Source: Athripsodes cinereus
Taxonomy: Eukaryota > Arthropoda > Insecta > Trichoptera > Leptoceridae
Direction of reading: 5' to 3'
Length of the DNA: 64,000 nt
NCBI GenBank assembly: GCA_947579605.1
Contig: OX388321.1
Span: 16,297,614-16,361,613 of the forward strand
Shown: positions 32,388-42,608 of the stretch, piece by piece
Layout: each line of letters begins with the position of its first letter
Numbering within the stretch: the stretch's first letter is position 1
Program-made: the position numbers and the translations under genes
The notes under the pieces: generated by a model
Seen by the model: only the letters and a program-made list of their open reading frames with translations
What the model was told of the DNA's origin: nothing
Database searches by the model: none

Positions 32388-34196
32388 AGGTGGAGAAGGC
32401 ACTACTCGGCTGTACTTAATTGTGAGTCCGCGGTGAATCCCGAGGCTATAGATTTGATTCCGCAATACCCAGTTAACATTAAACTCGATGACCTTGTCTC
32501 CATAGATGAAGTTACAAAAGCAATAGGACAACTTAAAAATAACAAAAGTCCTGGATGCGATGAAATTCCAGCTGAAATAATAAAGGCTCTGTCAACCGAT
32601 ATAGCTGCACACATGACCGCTTGTTTCAACAAGATATGGAACACACACACAGTACCCCAAGACTTTCAGAAAGCTATCATCATAAATCTCTTCAAAAACA
32701 AGGGCGACAGCGCAGACTGTAACAATTACAGAGGCATATCACTACTCTCGGTTGCAGGAAAGGTACTTTCCAAAATCATGGTGAATCGATTGATTCCTGT
32801 TCTGGAGGGATTGTTGCCGGATTCGCAGTGTGGTTTTAGACCGGGAAGGGGTACAGTTGACCTTATCTTTACTCTGAGACAGTTGCAAGAAAAAGTAATC
32901 GAACAAAATATGTCATTGCACGTAGCCTTCATCGATCTAACAAAGGCATTTGACACTATAAATCGTAACGCTCTCTGGACGATAATGGAAAGACTAGGAA
33001 TACCTCCTAAATTCATCGCAGTTTGTAAAGCCATTCATACTGATAATTATGCACAGATTCTACACAATGGAAAGCTCACGGATCCATTCCTCACCAATAC
33101 AGGAGTCCGACAAGGCTGTGTGATGGCTCCAGTGCTCTTCAATACTTTCATTATCGCTCTCTCAATAATTTCGGACAGAAAACTTCACACAAGGGGTGTC
33201 GAATTCAGATATAGGCACGATGGTGGACTCTTCAACCTAAGTCGTCTGCGAGCTAAAACAAGCATAAAATTTATAACTGATATACAGTATGCAGACGATT
33301 GCGCTCTCGTGTCTCATTCAATTGAAGATCTGCAAGATATTTTGAACGTTTATACCTGGACATACTCATCTTTGGGACTGAAACTAAACACAGCCAAAAC
33401 TAAGATTCTCTCAGTTCCCCACAGTGAGGCACAATCTAACCTTTCTGCAAATGGTCAGCCGATAGAACGGGTGAACAGGTTTAACTATCTGGGCAGCATT
33501 ATTAACGATACATGTAATATAGATGATGAAATCCAAAATAGAATACGAGCAGCCTCACATTCGTTCTGGAAATTACGCCAACGAGTTTTTGATAATAGCC
33601 ATCTTTCAACGAAGACCAAGACATCTGTATATAGAGCGGTTATTATGCCAACGTTATTGTATGGCTGCGAAACCTGGGTCCCGTACAGAAGACACATTAA
33701 GTCATTGGAAAAACTACAACAACGCCAGCTAAGACAGATTTTAAAAATACGGTGGTTCCACAAGGTGTCGAATGCCGAAGTTCTTAGGAGAGCCAACTGT
33801 TGTAGAGCTGGAATATTGGTATCACAAAGTGTCATGCGTTGGTCTGGTCATGTCGTCCGAATGCACAATAACCGACTCCCAAAAAACATATTATTTGGGG
33901 AGCTCGTACATGGGAGAAGAAACCAAGGTGGCCAACGTAAGCGGTACAAAGACGTCCTTCATACCATCTTGAAGGACAGCAATATCCAGCACACCTGGGA
34001 ACAGGACGCTACTGATCGCACCAAGTGGAGAAAATTGACATATAGCTACATCCCATATGAAAGAAGACACCAAGGCCCACCTGCGGGAGAACATCCATGT
34101 CCCAAATGCAACAGAGTGTGCTTGTCTCAGATTGGCCTATTTAGTCATCTGAGATGGCACAGCAGAGTGGATGCAGCACAGACAGATCCGCCGTGA
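32388..34196 (+). CDS. Reverse transcriptase with C-terminal zinc-finger motif, N-terminally truncated
   Basis: The frame has no stop from 32388 to the terminal TGA. From the GTG codon at 32433 it is 587 residues. Reverse transcriptase motifs in order: NNKSPGCDEIPAEI, NYRGISLL, CGFRPGRGTVDLIF, AFIDLTKAFDTI (about 165), GVRQGCVMAPVLF (about 224), YADDCALV (about 286) and FNYLGSII. Then come LLYGCETWVP (about 409), HVVRM, a GRRNQGGQRKRYKDVL segment and a C-terminal CPKC...HLRWH zinc-finger-like motif (about 556-574). The endonuclease is absent because of 5' truncation. Since the copy has no breaks, it appears young, but without endonuclease or promoter it should be immobile. Clade not determined. 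Confidence 0.9.
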   Translation, partial: RWRRHYSAVLNCESAVNPEAIDLIPQYPVNIKLDDLVSIDEVTKAIGQLKNNKSPGCDEIPAEIIKALSTDIAAHMTACFNKIWNTHTVPQDFQKAIIINLFKNKGDSADCNNYRGISLLSVAGKVLSKIMVNRLIPVLEGLLPDSQCGFRPGRGTVDLIFTLRQLQEKVIEQNMSLHVAFIDLTKAFDTINRNALWTIMERLGIPPKFIAVCKAIHTDNYAQILHNGKLTDPFLTNTGVRQGCVMAPVLFNTFIIALSIISDRKLHTRGVEFRYRHDGGLFNLSRLRAKTSIKFITDIQYADDCALVSHSIEDLQDILNVYTWTYSSLGLKLNTAKTKILSVPHSEAQSNLSANGQPIERVNRFNYLGSIINDTCNIDDEIQNRIRAASHSFWKLRQRVFDNSHLSTKTKTSVYRAVIMPTLLYGCETWVPYRRHIKSLEKLQQRQLRQILKIRWFHKVSNAEVLRRANCCRAGILVSQSVMRWSGHVVRMHNNRLPKNILFGELVHGRRNQGGQRKRYKDVLHTILKDSNIQHTWEQDATDRTKWRKLTYSYIPYERRHQGPPAGEHPCPKCNRVCLSQIGLFSHLRWHSRVDAAQTDPP

Positions 34197-34248
34197 AACT
34201 GAAGCGCTCACGATACTCGTTTTGTCGAGTTGTTGGCATATATATATA
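32388..34248 (+). mobile_element. 5'-truncated non-LTR retrotransposon
   Basis: Coding similarity begins right at 32388 (RWRRHYSAVLN) and ends with a stop at 34194-34196, a short 3' UTR and an (AT)n tail. The 12-mer TATTGCATATAT lies just outside both ends (32376-32387 and 34249-34260), a likely target site duplication, though its AT-richness weakens the point. Confidence 0.75.
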
Positions 34249-34361
34249 TATTGCATATATTTAATAAATATTATTTAAAATACATAGGTAGGTATTACAC
34301 CCTTTCATATCCCTACAATAATTCCGATTTTTGTCGAGAATACAAAAATTAATAATTATAA

Positions 34362-34480
34362 TAAAAACCTTTATTGCACAAAAAAATCAACAAAATTAAA
34401 TTAACAATTTAAACTAGACAAATAGATTTTGTGCAATGGGCGAGTTTATCGCAGAAGCGCGATATCTTCCAACTAACCCA
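34362..34480 (-). repeat. LINE 3' tail repeat (type B) with changed second stem
   Basis: The minus strand reads GGGTTAGTTGGAAGATATCG, hairpin ATCGC..GCGAT, AAACTCGCCC. The second stem is ATTGCACAAAA/TTTTGTGCAAT (34373-34383 with 34427-34437), unlike CTGTACATTG in the copy at 10899, yet still fully paired. Confidence 0.7.
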
Positions 34481-34489
34481 AAAATTGAT

Positions 34490-35110
34490 AAAATGTATAC
34501 GTCTGTACGCTGTTTCTAGTGAAAATTGGAATATTTTCACTCAAAGATGTGTCAAAAATGCTCTCGAGCATATAATCAATCATGTGATAAATAAATAGTG
34601 TTTTTGTTTTGCTACATTTTTAAAATTCTTAAATAGTTGTTTTTTTACACAGACCCTTGAAGATTTAAAAAATGATGATTTCCATTAACGTTAATTTTAC
34701 ACCTACATCGATTTGCAAGAAATTGAGTATCATATTTTTTCGATGTCTGTATATGTAACTTTTCATCCCTAATTAGATGATCACGACACGGTGTAGTTGT
34801 TCGCAGGTTTGATACCTACCAGGTACATTTATAAATTAAATTTTAATTAACCAAAGCCACTTACACTAGGTACATATATTGTGTTATCTCAATCAATTAT
34901 TTAGATGCATATAAGTTACTCGGATTAAAATTATATTAAGCTGAGAATTATAAATTCAAAACTTAGAGGAGAAAAGGCCTCAGTCCATTATTCTCTTTTG
35001 TTAATAATTAAATTTTCGGGCTAGATATCGTTCAAGTATATCAAAATGAGACAGAATGCTTTTAGTTACTTCTGAATGAAACTAAATTTTTTTTTCTACT
35101 ATTTGTACCG
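34490..35110. other. No supported gene
   Basis: AT-rich; nothing recognised. Confidence 0.4.
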
Positions 35111-35112
35111 TA

Positions 35113-35226
35113 TCAGGTCACCCCGACGTTGGCGATCACTCTGGAGCATGCTTCCCTGTTTCGCGTTGTTCGGACCACCTCTCCCACCTGGGTTATTCCG
35201 ATCCTTAGACGTATATTACTTAGCCA
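35113..35226 (-). pseudogene. Non-LTR C-terminal fragment (NVGG family)
   Basis: The minus strand reads WLSNIRLRIGITQVGEVV, then NREACSRVIANVGVT and TGA. It aligns with 6507-6645 residue for residue in its key positions. Confidence 0.6.
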
Positions 35227-35309
35227 CGACATCTGCCTCCTTCCCACTCCACGACGTCCATCTATCTTGCTCTCATTTTGTCAACTGCAGAAGCCTGTTA
35301 TCAAATAAT

Positions 35310-36430
35310 TATCTTGTGATGAGTAGCTATGTACTATTTTTTTATGTCTAAAAAACATTTGTTCAAACTTGGATACGAGTGTTCTCCATTTAGATCGAAT
35401 CGAATCGAATCAATCAATTGAGGCATGTAACATTTCAAATATGCTTATAGTAGCAATGCAATTTGCAAGTCCCAAAGTCTCAGTAATTCTGAAAAATCGT
35501 TGCATCTGGCTGAGTTGTATTTACGAATGTTCTAATATATAGGATTTGGAAAAAAAACATGTTTTTTTTTATATTTTAAGAATGTTTTATGACAGCCATG
35601 GCCTTTGGTTTTCATTGACAAAGATTTCGAAGCAACTTTGTATTCTAATATTATTTTATTACAAAACAAGGTTCTTATGAAACCAATTAGTTAAATGCGT
35701 AAGGTTACCTTAAATTTTATATATATTACTTCAAACATATATTAATATCAATTAATAAAATATTATACAAAAGAAACTTATGCAATTTTCCCCTGAGCAT
35801 TTCAATGGTGCTTACCTACATGGTATTTTATGGCCGTAATAAAATTCACCAGATTTAGTATCTTTAATTTAAAACGATTAATTATTAAATGCTAACAAGT
35901 ATCTACTTATGTATAAATGTGTGTATACATATATAATATATACCTTCCTTACAACCCACGACTTGATGATGAGTACATATTTTATGTATAATTGTTACTA
36001 TATAAGTAGGTAGAAAAAAATACTTATAACAAATTAAAATAATTATAATACCTAATATTATTATTAAATAAAATATTTAGTAAGCTGTACGAATGTTAGT
36101 ATTGGTAATTGGACTCCAACTGAGTTTTGTTAATCTCAGTGAGATTATCGTTAGTATTTATATCAAATGCAGACATACAATATGTGCGAACCAATTTTCA
36201 ATGTTACTTACAATGCATGGTCCCAATGTTTCCATGTCCCCTTATGTGGCGCTTATTCTGAACTAGACCTTAATTTGATTAAATTCGCTTTAACATCTAA
36301 TAAAACTTCATTGTTTATTTTTTGGCACTAACTGGAAATAACTGTGCTGACGAGAATGGTAATGGATGACTTGATTTGAACGTCATTTCAGAGTATCTAC
36401 TTAGACCATCTCAAGGGCGCCAGCAAACAG
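35310..36430. other. No supported gene
   Basis: AT-rich; nothing recognised. Confidence 0.4.
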
Positions 36431-36432
36431 TG

Positions 36433-36627
36433 CAGTAGGCCTAGTCAAAACACATTTGAGCGTTACGTTTTCGTTTCATTTTCGTTCAAACGTTGACGAC
36501 GTTGCGAGAACGCGTCAATTTCTGTAGCTACTTGTGTATTTTAGCTACGAAAATTGACGCGTTTTCGCAACCTCGTCTTGTTTGAACGAAAACGTAACGC
36601 TTAAATGTATTTTGACTAGGCCTACTG
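36433..36627. mobile_element. Fold-back MITE
   Basis: CAGTAGGCCTAGTCAAAA at the left is exactly complemented at the right end. Similarity between arms continues for about 90 bases (GCGTTACGTTTTCG, TTGCGAGAACGCGTCAATT), so nearly the whole 195-bp element folds on itself. No coding capacity. A rearranged copy lies at 45971-46108. Confidence 0.82.
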
Positions 36628-36639
36628 TACTCAAGTTGC

Positions 36640-37354
36640 TTCTAAATGTGATTTTTCCTTTGTACGGCTGATAGGCGGTTCGATAGAACAGGTTCGGCTG
36701 CACAAAAAACCATCTCAAAGAAATTACATAGATTGACCAACTCAGCTCAGCATGTCTAATATAATCGGCCAATGCCGAAGAGCCCAAAGGTCCTCCAATA
36801 GTTGAGTCAAATGGTACCCTTTTCTCAACTCTCAGACAGTGTAATCACTCCAGAAGAGGAGTAACATGGATAGTTTTGCACTCTCGGAAAATGAGGATGG
36901 TAAAAATAACATCTCATCGTGAAATCTTTGTGGTCGAACAGCGTGACGGGGTTTTGAGAAGGCCTATATCCAGCAGTGAAAAGATAAAGGCTAACAGTAT
37001 ATAAAAGTAAATAAATAAATAATCATGAACGGAACCGGAAATACTAAAAAATATTTTGTGCTAAATACTTGAAAAGGATTTGAACTACCTACTAAGATAT
37101 ACATAGGTACCTACTTTACAATATTTTGCACATTTCAGTATAAGCACGATTAATATTTAGGAGTGTGCGATATCCGACCATTTGGACTTTTATAGCGGTA
37201 ACGTTTTCCAAAATATTTAAAACAGCAATTTCCTTCGAAAACACATTTAACGAAATTTGGGTCACAGATATAAACTTTATAGAAAATATCCTATAAATAT
37301 ACATTTTTAAACTTTGAATTTAAAGTTGGATAATAAAAGATTAAACCTTTTTAA

Positions 37355-37387
<33 letters not shown>

Positions 37388-38131
37388 CGTATAGCTGAAA
37401 AAATATATAGGTCAAATAGTAAATAGTATAATATCGTAAAAAAATTGACCTTAGAGTAATCCTATATTATGTTTTCTGTAATGTTTAATTGCGACAAATC
37501 CGTCATGTAGTTATATTTGCATCCTGGCTCATCTGGATAATTATATTGTTATGGCAATAAGACAACTTGCATGTTTGTTTCTTTATTGACATGGAGAGAA
37601 TGACTGACATGTTGTCAACAAAAATTAAGACATTCAGAATGGGTAGCGTACCTCATCGCTGAATTATAGACTTTAGTTGACATGCCCGTAATGTTTTACG
37701 AAAACCTTCTTTTACAGAACACACCTAAACGTACAGAAGAGAGTGAGAGGCCCATTTTTTGCCGAAGTTTTCATGAGAACGGGAAAAATTATTTCCGTGG
37801 TGTCCTCGGCAAAAATGTATGCACTCCATACTCACAAAAACTTTTAATCCAACTATTATAAGTATCTGCTAATACTGACTAACTGTGGACTGGGAGAGTA
37901 GAATGAACAAAAAAATTGTCACCTAAACAGATAAATAGGAGTCACAATAGAAGTACTAAATAAGTGTTTTTTATAATTAATTTAACATGAACTTCCACCA
38001 AGAACCATCGGTTGAAAATATCAACTTATAAAATATAGGAGTCCTTGTTATCCTGAAATATCCTGGAAAAGAGATTATTTCAACATATTGTATCTATCTA
38101 AGTAACACACAGTGATGATGTCGCAATAGAT
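36640..38131. other. Mixed non-coding stretch
   Basis: Holds an (AT)n microsatellite at about 37357-37387, the right half of dispersed repeat D at 37618-37675 (AAGACATTCAGAATGGGTAG, CCTCATCGCTGAATTATAG), and the 37986-38022 segment related to 8179-8217. No gene. Confidence 0.45.
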
Positions 38132-38323
38132 CTATTATGTGTTCCCAGGCCGTTATTTAAAACCATATTGAGATAGTGCCGTTGTAATTCCCGCCATGTG
38201 TCACATTTACGCCTCCATATTGGCACTCATTAACTCACACTTTGGTCAACCAAGCAGAAACACATAGAACTTTTGTCTATGGATTTTATTTGATTGTCTT
38301 TTTCTAAGCACAATTCATTAGTG
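38132..38323. repeat. DIRS left inverted terminal repeat
   Basis: Reverse complement of 42727-42900, almost base for base through CAATTCATTA at its inner edge. The two ITRs diverge only at the outermost part, where the right one carries an extension. Confidence 0.92.
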
Positions 38324-38402
38324 TGTTAGTTTTCGAACTGTCACGACGCCATTTTTTCTGTTGTTCGCGTGTTTATTGTGTTGTTGAGTAAACAAAGCAA
38401 AA

Positions 38403-39713
38403 ATGCCGAGAAATGCAGCGAAAAAGTTACGCGGTAATAGTGGGGAGAAAGATTTGTCGCCGACGGAGATCGCGGCAATCATTCACGCTCCCGAAACTCA
38501 AACATCAAGCGCTTCGTCGGCCAAGCGCAAGAAAATGGAGGTCGAGGACCCGCGTTTCGACGCTTTGGCGAAGCAAGTCGCGGATCTCGGCGAAACCATG
38601 AACCAGTTCATGGAAAGCATGGTAGCAAGAGATACGACACGGCAGTTATCTCTTCCGCGAAGTGCGCGCTCACGATCGAAGTCGCAACCGCGGGAACAAA
38701 TACTAGAGGTGGAAACGAGGACACACGGGTCGAGACCACCAAAACGCAAGTCGGGACCATCGCGGCGAAAATCGGGTTCAGTTCAACGCGACACGCGGAA
38801 AGACACATATCGCGTGCGAGATAACTCTCCCGCCAGCCGGGAAAGTTATTTTTCCGATGGGGAGTCAGAAGGCGAATCGTGGACATCCGCGAATTCCGAT
38901 GATTATTAAGGGAAACCTACTCCGGTAATCCTGGATGACATCGAGACGACACTCGCGGAACCTTCGATTCCGCAAGCGAAGGAGTCCAGAGTGGCAAGAG
39001 GAATTAGGTTGCAGCATCTGAACTCCCAAGACTGGTGCAATGTACGTTTCGCTGAAGTCCAAAAGGCGTATAATGCAAAGCCGTTCTTCGCAGCATTGGA
39101 GGCGAACGATGAAGTGAGGCACCTAGTTGGGAGTGACTCCTTGACAACCCAGGAGACATTCTGTGCTGCCCTCTCACATGCCATCGTTATGCAGGGGGAA
39201 CATCTGAGGACAGCGGTGCAGGAGCTGGCAGATACAGACCCGTCCCAGATGCAGAACAGGATCCAATCTCTGTTTGGCCCTAAGTCCGAATACCAGAAGG
39301 TCTCAAAAGACCTTACACAGATAGTGTGTGGAAAAAGGGCAAGCCTGATCCAGCAACGAAGAGAAGGCATCCTGAAAGCATTGGAGGACAGGAATGTCCA
39401 AGCTGCATTCCGGAGGATTCCTCCGAATGAACAGTATATTTTTGAGCCGGCGGCACTATCAGGGACGATTCAGAAGATGGGAGGCATCGATAAATGCCTC
39501 CAAAGACACAGACCTCAGGAGCCAATGCCTGGTCCATCGGGAGTAAAACCAGGGAAAGCATATGTCCAACGAGATATCACCCGACGCCCAACTAAACAGG
39601 ACACAGCAGAGGCACGGAGGTTTCGTGAAGCGAGACGTCCCACAATCCAGAAATCGGGACACCGAAAGAATGGAGCACGCCGTCAGCATGGAGACAAGAA
39701 ACGGTATAGGTGA
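38403..39713 (+). pseudogene. DIRS gag-like ORF with one in-frame TAA
   Basis: The reading frame opens at MPRNAAKKLRGNSGEKDL, is interrupted by a single TAA at 38907-38909 (codon 169), then continues in the same frame to 39713. The first part is rich in S, R and K with basic tracts (RSRSKSQPR). The second has the better conserved DIRS gag-like region (WCNVRFAEVQKAYNAKPFFA, and FEPAALSGTIQKMGGIDKCL). The product would package element RNA. Because both halves keep the same frame without ATG constraint after the stop, I infer a nonsense mutation rather than two natural genes. Readthrough or two separate ORFs remains possible. Confidence 0.75.
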
Positions 39714-41649
39714 CTACCTACCGTTTCAAGGGGGACAGCTTCAACATCATCTGAAGCAGTGGAGGATGTTAAATCCTCCACAGGTAATTTTGAAGGTCCT
39801 TCAGGGGTACAGGATACCCTTTACTTCAAAACCCCCCTTAATCCTCCCCACAGACCTCGACCGAGCTGTGGTCACCAAAGAGTCCAAGCTGATGACAGGT
39901 CACATATTGGAAATGTTAAAATCACAAATATTAGAGAAGGCAAATCCCTCACCATCGTTTGTCTCCAGGATGTTTCTGGTTCCAAAGGTCGACGGAACTA
40001 CAAGAACCGTCCTAAACTTAAAAGGACTAAATCAATTCGTAGAACCAGGGACCTTCAGTCTGATAAACGTTCAGAAGATTCCAGACTTCCTTCAGCCCAA
40101 CGACTGGATGGTAAAAGTGGACTTATCACAAGCATACTTCCACATTCCGGTAAGTCCATCTCATCGCAGATTCCTGCGTTTAGCATACCAGGGACAAATA
40201 TACCAGATGACGTGTCTTCCATTCGGTCTAAGTTCGGCCCCAAAAATATTTGCGACAATAACCAATTGGATAGCACAGCAGTTACGAGACAAAGGACTCC
40301 GGATCGTAGTTTATCTAGACGATTTCTTTCTGGTAAACCAATGTCCGGAAATCCTGAGCCGGCACGTAGACGAATTAGTCCACTGCCTACGGACCCTAGG
40401 GTGGAAACTGCAGCTTCAAAAGTCCATTCTCACCCCTTGTCGTCGGGTAGACTTTTTGGGCATAAGCTGGGATACAGAGGCAAACCTAAAATTGCTACCC
40501 GAAGACAAACGTCACAGGCTACAGGAATTTCTAAAGAAGCTGATTGCGAGAAGAACATGGTCGTTGAAGGAATCACAAAGCCTTTTAGGATTTCTAAATT
40601 TCGCCAATTTCGTAGTCCCACGAGGAAGACTAAACAGCAGAACCCTTCAACGGTGCAGCCGCAAACTGATTTACCATCGTCCGACCCACAGAGTAGTCAT
40701 TCCTCTAGCGGCTCTGGAAGAAATGAAATGGTGGATGGCGAATACAGAAAAGAGCAGCCCGATCCACATCTCGGGCTTTCAACATCTCTTGACAACAGAT
40801 GCATCAGACGTCGGATGGGGATCCATACTCGACGACAAGCTACTCAGCGGTCAGTGGTCTTCCCACCAGCAAAACTTACACTGCAACGTAAAGGAGATGC
40901 TCGCCGTGTTGGCTGCCATGTCTCCACACGTGCTAGAGCTGTCAGGCTCGGGTCTTCTGATCCAGTCAGACAACAAGACAGTGGTTTCCTATCTGCGCAA
41001 CGAGGGAGGCACCAGGTCAAAAGCTCTTCTGACTTTGACTCGCCAGATCATGGAGATAGCAGACCAGCACCACATAGGTCTGTCTGCTTATTATCTCCCA
41101 GGACGACTCAACGGCATCGCCGATCATCTGTCACGCCAGCAGACACTTTCAGAGTGGCACCTCCTACCGGAAGCAACTTCCGCCATATTCAGAAAGTGGG
41201 GAGTACCAGAAATAGACTTATTCGCCTCAGCAACTGCAAACGTAATACAGGCATATGTATCCTGGGATCAGAACGACACAAACGCATGTTTCCACAATGC
41301 TTTCAGTCGTCAGTGGAACTACAAACTGGCTTGGGTTTTTCCACCACCGAGTCTAATGCCACGAGTTCTAAGACATCTGAACGAAGCTCGGGGAATCTTT
41401 CTAATAGTAGCTCCCAGGTGGCAGAAGGTATTCTGGAGAGCAGATCTGAAGAGTCGAGCGCTGGACACTCCTCTTCAAGTGCAGAACCTTCAGAAGGTGC
41501 TAATAGACACAGGGACGGGCAAACCTCCCCCGCACATAGACACATTAACCCTGGAAGTTTGGAGATGTGGGGGTGGCAGAACAGCCTTACCAACTGGTCC
41601 CATCAGCAGAAGCAGCTACTGCGAAACGCCTGGCGCAAATCCACCCTAA
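39562..41649 (+). CDS. DIRS reverse transcriptase, RNase H and methyltransferase-like polyprotein
   Basis: A 695-codon open frame overlapping the end of gag in another frame; the first 50 or so codons are probably not used as protein. Reverse transcriptase: FLVPKVDGTTRTVLNLKGLN, VDLSQAYFHIPV (about 186), LPFGLSSAPKIF and the catalytic YLDD (about 251-254). RNase H: LLTTDASDVGWG (about 410), SDNKTVVSYL and GIADHLSR (about 517). Residues about 548-630 (PEIDLFASATANV, VFPPPSLMPRVL, FLIVAPRWQKVFW) match the DAM-type methyltransferase-like domain that DIRS elements carry after RNase H. There is no aspartic protease or integrase, as is usual for this group. All catalytic motifs are intact. Confidence 0.92.
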   Translation: MSNEISPDAQLNRTQQRHGGFVKRDVPQSRNRDTERMEHAVSMETRNGIGDYLPFQGGQLQHHLKQWRMLNPPQVILKVLQGYRIPFTSKPPLILPTDLDRAVVTKESKLMTGHILEMLKSQILEKANPSPSFVSRMFLVPKVDGTTRTVLNLKGLNQFVEPGTFSLINVQKIPDFLQPNDWMVKVDLSQAYFHIPVSPSHRRFLRLAYQGQIYQMTCLPFGLSSAPKIFATITNWIAQQLRDKGLRIVVYLDDFFLVNQCPEILSRHVDELVHCLRTLGWKLQLQKSILTPCRRVDFLGISWDTEANLKLLPEDKRHRLQEFLKKLIARRTWSLKESQSLLGFLNFANFVVPRGRLNSRTLQRCSRKLIYHRPTHRVVIPLAALEEMKWWMANTEKSSPIHISGFQHLLTTDASDVGWGSILDDKLLSGQWSSHQQNLHCNVKEMLAVLAAMSPHVLELSGSGLLIQSDNKTVVSYLRNEGGTRSKALLTLTRQIMEIADQHHIGLSAYYLPGRLNGIADHLSRQQTLSEWHLLPEATSAIFRKWGVPEIDLFASATANVIQAYVSWDQNDTNACFHNAFSRQWNYKLAWVFPPPSLMPRVLRHLNEARGIFLIVAPRWQKVFWRADLKSRALDTPLQVQNLQKVLIDTGTGKPPPHIDTLTLEVWRCGGGRTALPTGPISRSSYCETPGANPP

Positions 41650-42551
41650 AATCATACGAAGCTGCTTGGAAGCGATGGCATATGTGGGCAACTAAGCAGG
41701 AAATTGATCCTTGTAACCCCAGTGGCAGTCAGCTTGCAAGATTTCTCTCCGATTTACACTTGAAGATCAAACTAGCAGCTAGTACAATTGCTCTACACAA
41801 GTCAGTCGTATCAACATTCTGCAATCCACATTTGCAGGGCCGCCTCAGTTCTCACCCATTAGTAAAAAGAATAATGAAATCAGTTCAACTAGCGAAGCCA
41901 AAGAGTAGCAAGCCACCTGTATGGGATCCTCGTATAGTTATATCTTGGTTAGAGACAAACATACCGGACAGGATTACTCTATTTGAAGCAAGTCGCAGAG
42001 CATGTACTCTGCTCTTATTGGCTTCAGGACGGCGGGTGCATGATCTAACTCTGCTCCATTGTACGGACGATAAGCTTATTTTTGAAGGTGATAGTGTAAC
42101 TCTGTGGCCAATATTTGGCTCTAAGACGGACACGGCTACACATCAACAATCGGGCTGGAGATTGAAAAAAGCCAACAGCAATAACATAGACCCAATCTTC
42201 TGGATCAGAAAAGTATTGGAGATGTCAACGAGTAGAAGAACAAATCCAAATACACAGTATCCACTTTTCATTTCCACTTGTGGAGAGCCAAGGCCAGCAA
42301 CGAGAGCTATAATAGCAGGGTGGGTAAAATCAGTATTAAGGGACTCTGGAGTGTCATCACCTCCAGGAAGTATACGCTCGGCAGTAGCATCCCTTAACTG
42401 GCTGCAGAACTATAGACTGGACCAGATCCTGGCAAGAGGAAACTGGCAAAGTGCAAACACTTTTGCCAAACATTATTGCAGACAAGTGGCCAACTTTAAT
42501 AGTAGTACATCATCTTCGATGGCACCATTATTCCAACCGTTACCAACATAA
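39759..42551 (+). CDS. DIRS tyrosine recombinase ORF
   Basis: A 930-codon frame overlaps the RT frame for about 1.9 kb. The true protein is its C-terminal third, from about residue 600 (41560). The N-terminal part is S/R/Q-rich and may be a by-product of the overlap, although long overlap is characteristic of DIRS. The recombinase shows an N-terminal core-binding region (KSTLKSYEAAWKRWHMWA), first catalytic arginine in SGRRVHDLTLL (758-759), then PGSIRSAVASLNW with the second arginine (873), GNW (896) and the nucleophile candidate Tyr906 in AKHYCRQV. The histidine of the H-x-x-R motif is glycine here. It should resolve the circular DNA copy into the chromosome. Confidence 0.88.
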   Translation: MEDVKSSTGNFEGPSGVQDTLYFKTPLNPPHRPRPSCGHQRVQADDRSHIGNVKITNIREGKSLTIVCLQDVSGSKGRRNYKNRPKLKRTKSIRRTRDLQSDKRSEDSRLPSAQRLDGKSGLITSILPHSGKSISSQIPAFSIPGTNIPDDVSSIRSKFGPKNICDNNQLDSTAVTRQRTPDRSLSRRFLSGKPMSGNPEPARRRISPLPTDPRVETAASKVHSHPLSSGRLFGHKLGYRGKPKIATRRQTSQATGISKEADCEKNMVVEGITKPFRISKFRQFRSPTRKTKQQNPSTVQPQTDLPSSDPQSSHSSSGSGRNEMVDGEYRKEQPDPHLGLSTSLDNRCIRRRMGIHTRRQATQRSVVFPPAKLTLQRKGDARRVGCHVSTRARAVRLGSSDPVRQQDSGFLSAQRGRHQVKSSSDFDSPDHGDSRPAPHRSVCLLSPRTTQRHRRSSVTPADTFRVAPPTGSNFRHIQKVGSTRNRLIRLSNCKRNTGICILGSERHKRMFPQCFQSSVELQTGLGFSTTESNATSSKTSERSSGNLSNSSSQVAEGILESRSEESSAGHSSSSAEPSEGANRHRDGQTSPAHRHINPGSLEMWGWQNSLTNWSHQQKQLLRNAWRKSTLKSYEAAWKRWHMWATKQEIDPCNPSGSQLARFLSDLHLKIKLAASTIALHKSVVSTFCNPHLQGRLSSHPLVKRIMKSVQLAKPKSSKPPVWDPRIVISWLETNIPDRITLFEASRRACTLLLLASGRRVHDLTLLHCTDDKLIFEGDSVTLWPIFGSKTDTATHQQSGWRLKKANSNNIDPIFWIRKVLEMSTSRRTNPNTQYPLFISTCGEPRPATRAIIAGWVKSVLRDSGVSSPPGSIRSAVASLNWLQNYRLDQILARGNWQSANTFAKHYCRQVANFNSSTSSSMAPLFQPLPT

Positions 42552-42608
42552 ATACAAGATTCACATTAGTGTGTTATACACTTGGTCACCAGGCGATAAC
42601 AAACAAGT

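Noticed and set aside
35076..35351. 91-codon plus-strand frame
   Set aside because: It lies antisense to the NVGG-type LINE fragment, which explains the open frame.
38413..38886. Overlapping frames on both strands within the DIRS gag region
   Set aside because: Shadows of the gag frame in GC-richer retroelement sequence; no conserved motif.
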